This document shows, piece by piece, positions 1-12,429 of a stretch of 64,000 nt of DNA. Numbering within the stretch: the stretch's first letter is position 1; each line of letters opens with the position of its first letter. The position numbers were made by a program, and so were the translations under genes. Under the pieces are notes generated by a model. That model was given only the letters and a program-made list of their open reading frames with translations. It did not search any database and was not told the origin of the DNA. The stretch spans positions 62,001-126,000 of the forward strand of contig WACJ01000350.1 of assembly GCA_008973525.1 (NCBI GenBank), read 5' to 3'. This DNA comes from Stenopsyche tienmushanensis. Taxonomy: Eukaryota; Arthropoda; Insecta; Trichoptera; Stenopsychidae.

Positions 1-326
1 TTAACAGCGATTTTTCGAAATGTCAGAAGTGATGCTTTTTTTAAAATTATACATGGTGTTTTGCACCAACATTTTTTTTTGTGTTAGGGGGGCCTTTTGC
101 TATGTTTTGCACATAGGCCCTATATACTTTTTATGCTTAAGATCTTTTATTAAATTTATTTATAAAACTTGTCCAAATTGGCCATCTCTACTTTGTATAC
201 ACGTACGACACCTTTTCCTTATTTTAACTGTAGTTGTCTGAAGTAACCTCTTTTACTTTAGCAAAGGCGGTGTTTATGCCTTCAATTAGAATTTCTTTTG
301 TGGACAGCTTTGTCGTGTAAATTAAT
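1..326. other. Unassigned AT-rich DNA
   Basis: No coding frame, RNA gene or repeat boundary recognised. The short open frame near the left edge is rich in Phe, Leu and Cys and looks like a chance read of AT-rich sequence. Confidence 0.5.
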
Positions 327-417
327 TCTTTTTGTGGCCCTATTCCGTGGCTCGCACGGTCTCCAGACCTGACACCACTGGATTTCTATGTCCACGTACA
401 AAACACCCTGTATAATG
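327..417 (+). pseudogene. mariner-type transposase remnant (third catalytic Asp motif)
   Basis: A 30-codon frame reads WLARSPDLTPLDFYVHVQN. This matches the SPDLTPLDFF block that carries the last catalytic aspartate of an insect IS630/Tc1/mariner transposase group, recalled from family knowledge. Nothing upstream or downstream in the same frame continues the protein. The motif runs straight into ACACCCTGTATA, which read on the other strand is TATACAGGGTGT, a common terminus of such elements. I infer a small internally deleted element or its 3' scrap. The left end was not found. Confidence 0.6.
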
Positions 418-2116
418 CTTATACAAAAGTTATATTAATGTTAATCAATAACTTTATTTTAACAATATATACTACTTGTAAATGAATGGCAATCAATTCA
501 GAATTGAACAATGTAATTTTACATCAAATTTAACTAGTCTCGTAAAGGGGCGAAATATTAAAATACATATAATTTTTATATAAATTTTCGTCAAACATTT
601 ATTTAAGTGCTTAAAAATAATTAATGGAACGTTGAAGTGCCAAAAATTATGAAGGATTACATGAATATTTTCATGACGTGTATTAATTTCCTGCGAAAAA
701 CTGGATGTATTAAATTCGTTAACAGTTTGTCACTTTACGTAAAGTTTAATAACCGATCTGACGTGTAGACTATTACAGTCCTTCATTAATTTTCTGCAGC
801 AATCATGCGATACTCAAACGAAGAATATGCGATTTTAAATTGTTAGCTAAATTTCTGACGCAAATGTATAATTTGCGAGCTTTCCATTAAAGCGTAATGT
901 AAGTTCGAATTCGCAAAGGAAAGCCGAGTTTGCCTCCAGTTTATCATAGCATATCCGCTGTGTGCTGAACTCTGCTGAACTTGGCAAACGTCTGGCCAAC
1001 GTCAAGACCAATTTAAATATTCATCTTTATTGTCACGATATATACTGCCCAACAGAGTGCATGAAATGGCCGCCTCCTCCCACGCAGATCGGATGAGATT
1101 GCTGAATTAGAAAAGCGTTGTTTGCCAGCTCCTCCTGAATATTGCAATTACCCTCCGGATTGATGAATAAATATTCCAAAAGTTCTGAAGGAGGCCCGCT
1201 AACAACACGTGTAAGTATAATAGACTATGCATTAATCATCTTCAACTCGAAGCACTGACGAGTCCCAATTGAGCCATCGAAAGCAATCGATAACCAAAAG
1301 GCTCCTATCTACGCCACATCTGTGAATTACGACTCGATCTAAAGCCGTCTATTAAGTTTAATGTTTAAAAATATCAAATGCATACAAATATTAGTATCAT
1401 ATCAAAAATTCAAAAAAATATTTGCAAATTAAAAATTGGCCGAATTAATCTTCTTATGGTGCCATACATTTTATTCGACGTAGGCGATCTTCATAGACGA
1501 AGGGATACGAATTTGTATTGCCTTTCACATGTAGTTAGGCTAAGATTATTTGAATATAAGTAGGAGAAGATCTACGAATTAGTGGTGAAATTACTATTAA
1601 TTTCATCATGCGATATTTCTAATTATTATTGATAATCCAGTCACTGTTAAGCAATCTAATGTGACTTTATTTACGACCTTTGTTCCAACGTTTTCAGTTC
1701 AAAGAAATTAGGGTCAGCTAGGTTATCAAACTTAACGATAAATTTCTTTAATACGTAATTTAATACGTAAGTCATGTAATTGTTATCAAAATAATACTTT
1801 CCAAATATTTCATAAGGATCACTAGACCGAGTGTTACCAGCTTTACTGCTCCATTAGTAGTGTGCATATTTTTGGCAAAATACTGGTTTAATATAATACT
1901 TGCAAATCATTAAGGAAATAAAATAGATATTCGCAACAATGTAATTTAAATATGAAAGTGCGAATATCTTATATTTGACTGAAAAGTGCCTGATCTTGAA
2001 TTAAATATTTGCTTAACAATTTAATAAATATCAATTATACTGGAAGATAAGATTAAAAAATAATATTATCATTCATCCTTTAAGATCTCAAGAACAAGAT
2101 ATTTATTTAAAAATAT
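418..2116. other. Unassigned DNA, no gene seen
   Basis: Mostly A/T-rich with stops in all frames. About 720-1330 is more balanced and complex but has no extended frame or recognisable motif. The short frame at 1378-1563 resembles no family I know. Confidence 0.5.
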
Positions 2117-2558
2117 ATTTAAATGCTAGTTCGAGTTGATGACCGCGTGAGCCCTCTTTTTCGTATAACACCATCAATGTGATTGATAAAATTCCTTTCT
2201 GTTGAGACACAGACTAAAACTCGCAAAATTCCCGATTTCCCGACAAATTATTTATTTCCGTCGCTGCAGATGAATACTTATATACCATAATACTTTGACG
2301 GGATTCGTAATTATATTACGGAAGAATACAATAAATCTGAACCCCGTATCTATTATATATCATATTGATATTACCATTATTAGAGTCGAAGTGTAGTAAA
2401 TACATCACCGGTAGGGAAAGGTTAATATAACAATTTGAAAAACATATATGCACCATATATAGATTAGAGAGATACTGCCCCTAGGCATCGCCTAAGCTCG
2501 CCAATTAGTGGTTACGCCACTGTTTCCAAGTGTCCAGATTTCGGCAGGAATGTCTCGA
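2117..2558 (-). mobile_element. Non-autonomous hAT family, copy A (fragment)
   Basis: This block matches copies B, C, D and E over hundreds of bases, including the landmarks CGATTTCCCGACAAATTAT, TACATCACCGGTAGGGAAAG and CTGCCCCTAGGC. Its lower-coordinate end holds the reverse complement of the hAT C-terminal coding stretch that reads GSRGHQLELAFKYL in copy C. Read on the minus strand, the element runs from its 5' non-coding part at about 2558 to truncated transposase 3' sequence at about 2117. Both termini are missing, so no target duplication can be scored. Confidence 0.8.
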
Positions 2559-4137
2559 TTTTATCTCGTCTCATTTCCATGTTATTGTGGTGATCCCTAA
2601 TATTATCTCGTATGAGAAGTTATCGAACAAGCATTTTATTCACAAACAAACCTATCAATCATATTTGAATATAGATAGTAGAGAAATAATTAGTTTGCCT
2701 TGATATTTTGGCGTTTAAATTTAAGTAAATAGTCCAATATAGTTATAGAGGTCCATATCAACTGAAATAAATATTATTCTCCGAGCTGTTAATAACATTT
2801 TAGATGATAATTGTGTTGAACACTTGTATTGTGCATTAAATGATTTATACAGAATATAATAGACATTTTTTGTATGGTAAATGAATACTGTCTCTAAATA
2901 TTTCTTTTGTAATTACATAGGGTAATATTATCCTCTTTGCATTCTTCACCAGCGAACAATGGTTTTCATGGCCTCATACCATCTAGGAAATTTCCAATTG
3001 CCAGTATGCATAACTGTCAGGATCAGACTACCAATATTCAGTTCCACTAGCCAAGCACAATGTCCGAAATAAGAGCGGCGAGCGACTATTACATTTAAAC
3101 CGGTTTTAAATGAATTCAGACAAAGGCTGAAATTACATAGTTTATAGATCTAGTTTTTGACAAGAGCCTTTTATCATGTTCCCTATCCAGAACGAAATCT
3201 GTAATAATAAAAGTTTGTCTACGGCGTAGAGGACCGCAGCTGAAGATCAAAATCGCAAAGTTGCCCTTAATGAATTTCGGAGGAAAGAACAATTATACGA
3301 CGCTGCGGTGGAATAGCATTTTTTAGCAGGTAAAACTTCTTCAGACGCTGATCTAAGAATTTAAGCACGGCCATGTAGAAAAACTTCACGAAATTAAAGT
3401 AATATTAAAAAAGGCTAAACATATTTTATATTGTGCTTCTTGCTATTAACATACGATATTTAGCGAGCTTAGATTTTTGCTGTAAAAAAAGTTGTTAAAC
3501 CTCCAAGAGAAAACGTAATCTTCCAGAGTACAATATAAAAGCGGCTCAGAGCAATATTAAATTTTCATTAAAAATTTAATAATCATCCAGACAAGTAACG
3601 TTCAAGAGTCCCCGAACTTTAATATAGCAAGATAGACATATGACATATGACAAAAAGTACACACGAAGCAAATATTCATTAAAATAAGTCGTAAAAAAGG
3701 AACGAATAGAAGGGATGATGCACAAAAAACGTTATGGGGTTAAGAATACGTTGCTTTGGGGGTTAAAGTCGTACGTTCCTAAACTTATCTTTGTTAGAGC
3801 AAATGAGAGGACTGCAAGGGTAGATTTAATAACTCACGATTTATTTCAATATATAAATTATGTCTCCTTAAATTGTGGTACAATGGCGATACAATAAAAT
3901 TATTTGCAAAAGATATTAATATATAACCAGAAAATATTAGAAAAACCTAATTAGACTCGAGTCAACAACCTCTTATTATCCAAAAATTGACAGTAAAAGA
4001 TAGTCACAGACTATTTGTATATACAAATTGATTTGCAAGCGTAAATCTAAGAGATATTATTTTCACTCAAATTGACAATATTCTTGCAGGTTGCCGTAAA
4101 GCGACGTGTTTGATTATATATTTGAATTGAATTTATC
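2559..4137. other. Unassigned AT-rich DNA
   Basis: No gene or RNA recognised. About 2930-3280 is less AT-rich but has no long frame. A short tandem stutter (ACATATGACATATGAC) lies at about 3638-3653. Confidence 0.5.
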
Positions 4138-4320
4138 TGAAAGAATGTAATCAATTTTTTTCCAAATTCCGGTCAGTGTTGATGATTTATTTCCTATTTT
4201 ATCCAAAATATCTCGATGAGTACTCTTTATGTAATTAAAAATTTTAAAAAATCGCATAACTTCGAAATCGCACAAAAAGAGCTTTGGGTGTATTTGGAAA
4301 GAAGCGCTTATACATCGCAT
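4138..4320 (-). repeat. pogo-like MITE family, fragment
   Basis: Matches one end of the fuller copies at 19908-20482 and 49435-50490. Shared landmarks are GTGTTGATGATTTATTTCC, CCAAAATATCTCGAT and the terminal block CGCATAACTTCGAAATCGC followed by ACAAAAAGAG. The outer end is followed by GGTGTAT, equivalent to the TACACTC terminus of the other copies. Only about 180 bp survives and the opposite end is lost. Confidence 0.75.
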
Positions 4321-6060
4321 TGTATCGGTATATATTTAAAAAAAAATGACAACATGCGTTAATGTTATATTAGTATGAAATATTCCATATCATAATATAT
4401 TCGTAAGATTTCGTCCATGTAAAGGTTTCCGTCAAAGGACAACAAAGACGATTTATCCCCATCATACTGACATTTTTCCCATATATTTTACTATGGTATT
4501 TGATTAATATTTATTGAAAATATCCTTTCGACCATGAAAGCTCCAGGATGGACATTTTGTGACCGATATAGGCGAATAATTTCCACAATATATTTTTACC
4601 ATATTAATGGTTGTTTACAATGGTCTTTATTCGTTCATTCATTGTAAGAGGAATGTAGCTGTATTGTCAAACGACAGAAATAAATTCAAGCAAGAGTAGG
4701 ACGATTTATTGGTCTTTCAGCAACAATAAATTTTGATGGCAGTTTGATTTCTTACGAGACGTTAAGGGAAAGTAATGATTTGAAATTGGGGGGTTGACTT
4801 GAAGATTTTCCCGATTCGTCATTCGCTTGAATTAATTACATTTAATTAAGTCCATTCGAGTTTTCATTGGGTGCTTAAAAACAAAATGAAATTTTGTGTT
4901 CATTCCCTATAAGTAACGATGCTTTAAATACTCGCAGGATATTGGGTATGAAACATAAGAGAGATCAATTAAAAATGACCACATTCTGGATGTGAAGGCA
5001 TGCAAATGATCTATGAATGCAGATGGGAATAAATATATAATTATTGTTGGCATTTAAAATCACGCCATTTATATAACAACATTAATGCAAAAGGGGTGGG
5101 TCCAAATATAATTTACGTAAAATTTAAGGGTCTTCTCTAAACGATCTTCAGCCATTACGAGTAATACCTTTAAACGGCATTTTAATAGCCAATTAGTACA
5201 AAGTCGAGCCTTCATGAATCCTGACTAAAAACTAAATAAAATTGATGATGAAAGCTTCATCATCGATGCATAGCTTCGTCGAGATAAATTTCGTCTCTAA
5301 CATTACCCATTGCAGGGATGCACAAGACTAAACTGGAATGGAAGCCATTCCCGACAATTAATTTATAACCTGGAAAGCACCGCAGAAAAATAACATTTGC
5401 AAAAATTAAAGGTACGAGCTTTTGTTCAGCGAGCTTCAGTCTGTTAACCGGGCTGAAAATGAGAACTGGCCTTTTCCGTTTCTTTCTTTTTCATATCATT
5501 GTTTTTTATAGGATGGGTTTATTATTATGGGCTGGGGATATAATGGATGCAAACAGTAAAAATATATTTTTATGTTTACTGTTTTTTAATTATAAGTTTA
5601 CAAAAATGGGACAAAAAAGAGAAATAGATGCGAACGATATCCTTAAAGCAAATGGCTTTTTAACATTGCTTTTTTTCGCTAGTTATGCTTAAAATTTTGT
5701 ACGAAAATATTAGCTTAAGGAAAAAAATAAATTTCAAAACAGAGAATGGATGGATCTTTGTTTCAAGTGAAATTGTGTTAAATCATGTTAGTTTTAAATA
5801 TTTTTTAAATTTATTGTGTCAAAATTTCTGAAAATATATGAAATATTTATATTATGAAGCATATTGGATATTTAATATATACTATTTAATTATGAAAATT
5901 TCAATTTCAATTGATCAAAAAATATTAAGCAGTTTTTTTGTCAGTAAATAGCTTAATTTTGGTAAATCTTGAAGGAAATGTAAGAGAAGCGGTTACAATA
6001 GATTAAAGGATATACTCGTACAACCATCATGAATGCCATCACACTATCTGACGGGGGTAT
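4321..6060. other. Unassigned DNA, no gene seen
   Basis: Alternates between AT-rich tracts and somewhat more complex sequence (about 5040-5450). The frame at 5459-5692 is hydrophobic and low-complexity with no recognisable domain. I see no promoter, RNA gene or repeat edge. Confidence 0.5.
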
Positions 6061-6540
6061 CTAGATAAATAGAAAAAAAAACATATCTATAACACTTGCT
6101 TCGTATACTGCCTTCGTCATTGAGGATATTCCTTCGGCCTTATCAACGGGAATGAGGGATAAAATTGTCAGCCTTTTCCAGTTGTCAGGAAGCAATTTTG
6201 CTTGCTCGTCAGTTTGAAGCGGCTCTTCGATGTATTCGGTTCCTTATAAAATTGCTACGTGTTATTCACTTTGCCATTTCCTCGTTAGTTCTCCCCTCAT
6301 CTTCTGACATGTGTTGCTGAGCGTCCGATTTCCAATGTTTTTCCATTCTTCCATTCGGCGTCCGTTCCCACGTATCCTGGAGACGGCTCCTCTAATACCT
6401 TAATCCCGATGATAATATCGTACACATTTGTCTGCTTCTCCTTATCCATCCGTAGCTTGTGCTGTCACTCCCTGTAATTCTGGACATGCATTTCTGTATT
6501 TTGTTCAGAAAACGCCTTGTGTGCTATACAAAAGTGTACT
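6061..6540 (-). pseudogene. Possible degenerate coding segment, family not recognised
   Basis: This interval is clearly less AT-rich than its flanks. On the minus strand it gives two protein-like stretches separated by frame changes. One is about 48 residues near 6070-6230 and contains KLLPDNWKRLTILSLIP. The other lies near 6310-6470 and contains VYDIIIGIKVLEEPSPGYV. The composition looks like real protein, but I cannot assign a family. It may be an old retroelement or transposase piece, or chance. Confidence 0.25.
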
Positions 6541-6974
6541 TGGATTAGGGTTTGCAAACAATCTTAATTATTATCTTTTTTAATGAAATTTAAATTTCTC
6601 ATTATAACAGTGTATTCTGTGAACACCGGATCATATAATCAGTTGTTTGTCCGTTAGTACATACAAACAGCTTAGGATGAAAACATTACTAATCAGTGGC
6701 CGAAATTATATAATATCGCTTGCTCGCTCACGTATTTAAAACTATTTAGGTTTTATTGATTATAAATACTTTGATAACTACATAAATATAAATAAATATT
6801 TAATTCTTTGCTATGAATCAAATTTCATGGATATATTGTATATATTACATATTTTCAGATGAAACGTCCGATTTTATGTAATTAGATTATTTTCACTGTT
6901 TTTGTTGTTTTTATGCAAACAGTACTCAAATAAAACTAAATTCATCAAAAAATATTTATTTTCAGGAGCCAAGT
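6541..6974. other. Unassigned AT-rich DNA
   Basis: AT-rich with no recognisable feature. It ends where hAT copy B begins. Confidence 0.5.
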
Positions 6975-7503
6975 CTCACACACAGACAAGGACTAAAGAT
7001 CGCAAAATTCCCGATTTCCCGACAAATTATTTATTTCCGTCGCTGCAGATGAATATTTATATCCTATAATACTTTGATGTGATTTGTAATTATATTACGG
7101 AGGAATACAAAAAATCTGAACCTCGTATCTATTATATTTCATATCGATATTCCCTTTATTCGACGAGGTGTAGTAAATACATCACCGGTAGGGAAAGGTT
7201 ACTATAACAATTTGAAAAACATACATGTACCCTATATATGTATACATAGATTAGACAGTCACTGCCCCTAGGCGTCGCCTAAGTTCGCCAATTAGTAATT
7301 ACGCCTCTGTTTCCAAGCGTCCAGATTTCGTCGGGAATGTCTCGATTTAGTAGCCTTCATCGTGTTGGTGCGGTGTACGATTTCTGTTAGATAAAAATTT
7401 CAATCCCGGGATTTTCGGGATTACGTTTTCTAATCCCGGGATTCTTAAGTACCTAAAATTGTCCAGGATCCCGGGATCTGGGATCCCGGGATTGGATTCC
7501 CTA
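6975..7503 (-). mobile_element. Non-autonomous hAT family, copy B with 5' terminus
   Basis: This copy matches copies A, D and E through the non-coding body and extends to what I take as the element's 5' end on the right. The end reads GGATTCCCTA on the plus strand, which is TAGGGAATCC on the element strand and fits the hAT terminal consensus YARNG. Copy C ends TTCCCTAGTTAT at its opposite end, giving a terminal inverted repeat of at least TAGGGAAT. Just inside the end, about 7405-7495 carries repeated palindromic CCCGGGAT units. The left side is truncated inside the body, so no target duplication can be tested. Confidence 0.8.
7400..7500. repeat. Cluster of palindromic CCCGGGAT subterminal repeats in hAT copy B
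   Basis: Within about 100 bp, ATCCCGGGAT-type palindromes recur at least four times with degenerate half units between them. In an AT-rich background this is striking. Subterminal repeats of this kind are transposase-binding sites in characterised hAT elements, so that role is inferred here. In copies D and E the same place retains only a decayed TCCCGA or TTGGGATTA. Confidence 0.75.
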
Positions 7504-7508
7504 GTTAT

Positions 7509-9280
7509 TACATCTGCGTGCAATAAACAATGAATTGAAAATGCAAATGTGCATCTTTGTTGTTTCGCAATACATGATTGCCGTTTATACACCAAATCAT
7601 TACTTATGATGGAAAATGGATACTGTATGATAATTGAAAAGGATCAAGCAAATGAGTAGATAAGAATACACCTCCAGGGCACACCCCTAAGCCAAAATTT
7701 CATCAAAAAAAGATTACGGTTACCATATAATGAAATGCCAAAGGAGAGATCCATCATTCCTTCCAATAATCAGGCGAAACCATAACAGCGGAGTCCTATT
7801 GCTATAAAATTGAAGTCATGCATAAGAAACTTATGAAAAAACAAGTAGCATTGCTCAATTGGAAAGGCGCAATATTACTGCAAGATCACATAAAGCTTCA
7901 ATCACTATTAACAAATTAAATTCTCTACAATATGAAGTTTTCCTACATCCTCTATGTTCATCAGACATTTTAATTATTTTTATTAGAAAAAAATACAATA
8001 ACAAAAATTATATTATAAAGGACTTTAAATTGTTCAACGCCCGTTTCATAATTTCCAACCCAATATATTTTTATGCTTAGTAAAAATTGCAGCTATTTTT
8101 GCCTTTTATAACTACCAATTATTTATATTTCATATTTCTACTGATTGTTGAGGATTCGTATAACGTTGTTGGTTTTTGAGAATGCCATCAATCTCAGTGT
8201 TGTTGGTTTCGAAATTGTGTAAAACGCCAAACAAAAAAAAAAGTAAATGATGGATTGGCACTGTCGAATGAAATGCTAGTTCTAAGACGCTGAAAAACTT
8301 GCAAGGGGCAATTCCATGCCATCTTTTGTGAGATAAATTGAAAAATTCGCGAGCGATAATTCATTTTGAAAGAGCGAAACTTTGTCCGTTGCCTGCAACG
8401 CTGACCGTTATTTATTTCTCGCCAGGCAAAGCGCAATATTTTATTTGACAACGTGCATTTTATGTCCTTTTGTGCTATTTCCGGGTAACATATTTCCATC
8501 TCTGCACAGAATGCACAAGGTGAGCACACTGAAAACCGGCTACTGAAGAACTGAAAAACGAGGACCCCAGCAATATTGTTTAACACAAAGTTTCACAGCT
8601 CGTTTTTGAGAGAGGACGGGGTTTCATTACCGTGGCCCATTCATTTTGAGCGACAACTTTAATAAATTCCGCCGACACCAGCTCACTACACCAAAGTTTC
8701 AGGCAAATTTACTTCATATCCGGTTGAGGATAGACTGCACTTTTGTGCAACACAATAAAAAGTGGACTCAGTCGAGGGAGCGAGCTTCCTTGCGACGTTT
8801 CAGTACGCATGGAAAAGCATCCTTGGACTTAATCTCCTGCACAGGCTAAGATAACTACTTGAGGGAGCATTAACTCGACGAAAGCAAACGAAATTCATTC
8901 GCCCTCGGCGTTCAGGAGATTCGTAAAAGCACGTTAAAATAAAAGATCCCTTTTTACAGCACCATACTTTAATTAAAACTTTCGAGATGAGAAAAATAAT
9001 CATCTTATACCGGTATATTATCCTGAATGTACTACACTTGCCATGGGCAGATTTAACCCGTCAACAAATTATTAATAGCTTTTGCGTCCATTTAGATACT
9101 AATCAGCTCACTAGATGAGCGTTATGTTGATGATAAATATCTTTGTTAACCGCTTAATCTACAATATCGTGAAATGTACGTTTAAAGAGTTGAAACTAAA
9201 TTTAAGAAGCAACAAGTGAAACTCTGGCATATTTATTCATTTATAATAAAAAAATATTTGATAAATGAGTCATAATTGCG
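7509..9280. other. Unassigned DNA, no gene seen
   Basis: About 8190-8990 has a more balanced composition and a 130-codon minus-strand frame (8194-8586). That frame has irregular composition, no recognisable domain and no copy elsewhere in the window, so I do not call it a gene. The rest is AT-rich. Confidence 0.45.
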
Positions 9281-9827
9281 TAATTGTCTAATCTATGTAT
9301 ACATATATACAGTACATATCAAATTGTTATATTAACCTTTCCCTACCGGTGATGTATTTACTACACCTCGACTCTAATAATTGGAATATCGATATGAAAT
9401 ATAATAGATACGGGGTTCAGAATTTTTGTATTCCTCCGTAATATAATTACGAATCCCATCAAAGTATTATAGTGTATAAGTATTCATCTGCAGCGACAGA
9501 AATAAATAATTTGTCAGGAAATCGGGAATTTTGCGAGTTTAAGTCTGTGTCTCAGCAGATAGGAATTTTATCAGTCACATTGATGGTGTTATACGAAAAT
9601 GGGGGCTCACGCGGTCATCAACTCGAACTAGCATTTAAATATCTGATGACGATACCTCCAACGAGTGTGGAGGCTGAGCGTGCATTTTCAGCAGTAGGTT
9701 GCCTGGCTACCAAAATCAGATCCAGACTAAATGGCGAAACACTCGATGCTTTAATGTTACTTCGGGCATATTTTCAAAATAATATTTGAATTTTTTAGTG
9801 TTGTATATATTTATTAAGAATTCCCTA
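9281..9827 (+). mobile_element. hAT family, copy C with transposase 3' part and 3' terminus
   Basis: This copy has the same body as copies A, B, D and E, read on the plus strand. Unlike the others it keeps the 3' coding region of the transposase. It ends AAGAATTCCCTA at 9827, the inverted match of the TAGGGAAT end of copy B. The shared ATAAC just outside both ends may extend the inverted repeat. The 5' part beyond about 9281 is missing. This is the best template for classifying the family. Confidence 0.85.
9472..9789 (+). pseudogene. hAT transposase C-terminal dimerisation domain (remnant)
   Basis: The frame encodes about 105 residues. From residue about 35 onward it matches the hAT family C-terminal dimerisation region: YENGGSRGHQLELAFKYL, then TIPPTSVEAERAFSAVG and KIRSRLNGETLDALMLL, ending in RAYF. 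The IPPTSVEAERAFS block is diagnostic of hAT transposases. The first 30 or so residues translate element sequence that is non-coding in the other copies, so the apparent Met start is not a real start. The catalytic RNase H core and BED finger are absent. The protein is non-functional, though this piece has no internal stop. Confidence 0.88.
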
Positions 9828-9831
9828 GTTA

Positions 9832-12429
9832 TGGTAATGTAATGTGAGTTTCATTTTGGATGAATTACGGACTGATAAGTTTGTCAGATCAAAATCCGCA
9901 TCAAGGAGTGACTTTCTCGGGATACATTTGGTACTGGTATATCTCGCGTAGATTGATATTGTCCTATATCTAACAATTTTGGTTGTTCACACATCCATTC
10001 ATTTAAAAATTGACCTCGTGGCTAAAGATGATTTTTTTGGCGAAAAGTTTTCCGAACAGAGAACTAGTTTTTAAAATGAAATTTGATAATTTTTTAACAT
10101 TGTTTATCGCCCTAGCCTCTCATAATAATTTATGTGTAAAATATTGTAACGTGGAAAGTGGTGGGTGATGGAAGATGGACCAACAACCGCTTGTTCCGTA
10201 CCACATACGTTCGCTTACTTGCTGCTAGTACTATTACGGTGGGATAATTGGATATATATGTTGTGCTGATTGTTCGACATTCTCTTGATCACCTGCATCA
10301 TTTCGACTTTTATCATCGAGCAAATGAAATCATAAACGTGTTCCGTCGTTCATCGCAGCCGACTCGTGGACCGGGACCATTATTTGCATGCGAATAACAC
10401 GATCTTTAAAATCTCATCAAGTCAGACGGGGCATGAGGTTTGCTACAATATTATTTAGGAATATTTTTCTTATGAATCCATTGTTTTAGCAGGAATTATC
10501 AAAAATGATGTGTTTTCACTCTCATAAATGAGAATGAAATAGTTAGTTGTATTTTTTAAATTAAAATAAATTTATTCATTGCGACTTTTTTATGTATATA
10601 TTTTCATGTATGAGATGAAATATTTGACCCTTAGTACACCGAGCAAGACCAAATACACGAGCTCGTTGTACTGTTGAAAATAACAACTATACACATGACG
10701 TTGATTTGAAATGTTTGCAAAAATAACGATAAAAAATCGTCGGTGATAAAGGTTACACAAAAATGTGGCATGATGGAGGTATTGACCGCGGCCACCGGTC
10801 AACTGGACCCCAAACCCGTCCTTGCGACAGCCCCCCCGACGTTAAAGGATTACCTTTTGGAGTAAATTTAATTTAAACTTTCCCTTGATATAAGCTGCAG
10901 TGTCTTTAATTTACGGGAAGAAAGGGATGGAAAATATGCGGACAAATTCCCGGCAAAAATATTATTTAATAAATGATGATAACGCGCCGCAAATAAATGT
11001 GACCGCCATTTCGTCCCGTGCCGCATATTTTTCGCCTTACTTCATCGCCTCTCTTAGCATTAAAATATTTTTTTTATCTCAGTGACTTTCAAGCATGAAT
11101 TGAGTGATGCTCAATTGTCTCTAGGACATTTTTTTTAAATTCATGTATTAATTATTGCAAAAATGATGATTTCTTAAATTCTATTTAAAAATAATTCTAA
11201 AAAATGATCTCTATAAGGTAATAAACAGTAATATGAAAATTAACGGTATTAGGGAATAAAGGTATTATGGAGCTTTTAAGATTTACACGAATTTATTACA
11301 CAAAATATTGACTATTGATTATTCATGAAGGGAGTTGTTGCAAATCACTTTTTATGAATAATATTTAATGGATGCTAGAAATATGTTAATACTAGAATTT
11401 GCAAATACTCAGGTTTCTTCTTTAATTGAGTTTCATCCTCGTAATAGCGCTGTTTATTTGATATCTTTAACTTTAAAAGTTTTAATCGTGCTTTGTGTGA
11501 CCATGTTAGTATAAATTAAATCTACTTGGAGTTGCATTACAAAGACTGACGTTAAACTGTGAACATATAAAATTCCATTTAAGATAAGCACATTTAATTG
11601 CTTAAGAGAAGGACATTAAAATAAATTACCCTTGCATTGTATAGCAAGAGTCTTAATACAGAATACACATTAAAAAAATGCAGACAAATTTGCGAAAAAA
11701 CCTTGTTGGTTTTAAAGCGAATGTAAAATCAATGTACCCGCATTTCGCGTACAAAGGGAGCTTCATGCTGACAAACGTTGAAATTTGCATTTACAACAAC
11801 GACCAAAGTTTTTTTGCTACATGCAAAATCTGCCAACTTCTTTCGGATCCAATTATGGACCGCTTTCGCATCGAGAAACATTCCGAAAATTTAATGGCAT
11901 GTAACAGATTAAATTCAATATGCCCAATTGATGAACAAATTACGTAAACAATGGCCATTTTAAATTCATAGCGACCGAATAATATGCAAATTCATTTTTG
12001 AATAATTGACTTTGCAATTATGAACGTGACGCTTCCGCATGATTAAAAGTGCATTGTTGTAAAAATGCACCTTTTGATTGTTGTAGCGGCTGCATAATTT
12101 GGCATGCAATGTCCCTCAAATTAAAAGCTGACCGAAAATCAAATTAAAGCTGTTTATTAATTGGCGTATAAATTGATTGCAATTGAATTATGTCAAATGT
12201 TTAATTGTATTTATAGTCGTAAATAGTGGCATTTAAGTGCATAGTTCATTTTGAAGAAGTTGAATTATCGGCAGAAATATTTACAAATTTTGTCAACGGT
12301 TGATGCATATTTTCATATGTAGATGAAAAACAATGATTATTTTTCAAGACAACACTCAATCAGTTTATTTCAAAGTACTTTTTCTATTATCTCTAAAAAT
12401 ACCATAATACAATAAGGAAAAAATATCTT
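9832..12429. other. Unassigned DNA; 11.9-12.3 kb homeobox-site-rich
   Basis: No gene recognised. About 10140-10430 and 10780-11080 are compositionally balanced with no long frame. About 11930-12240 contains an ATGCAAAT octamer (about 11984) and many TAAT/ATTA cores, a look common in metazoan enhancers. AT-rich DNA also gives these by chance. The frame at 11678-11947 matches no family I know. Confidence 0.4.

Noticed and set aside
8194..8586. 130-codon minus-strand open frame
   Set aside because: No recognisable domain, irregular composition, no sister copy; length is within chance for balanced DNA of this size.
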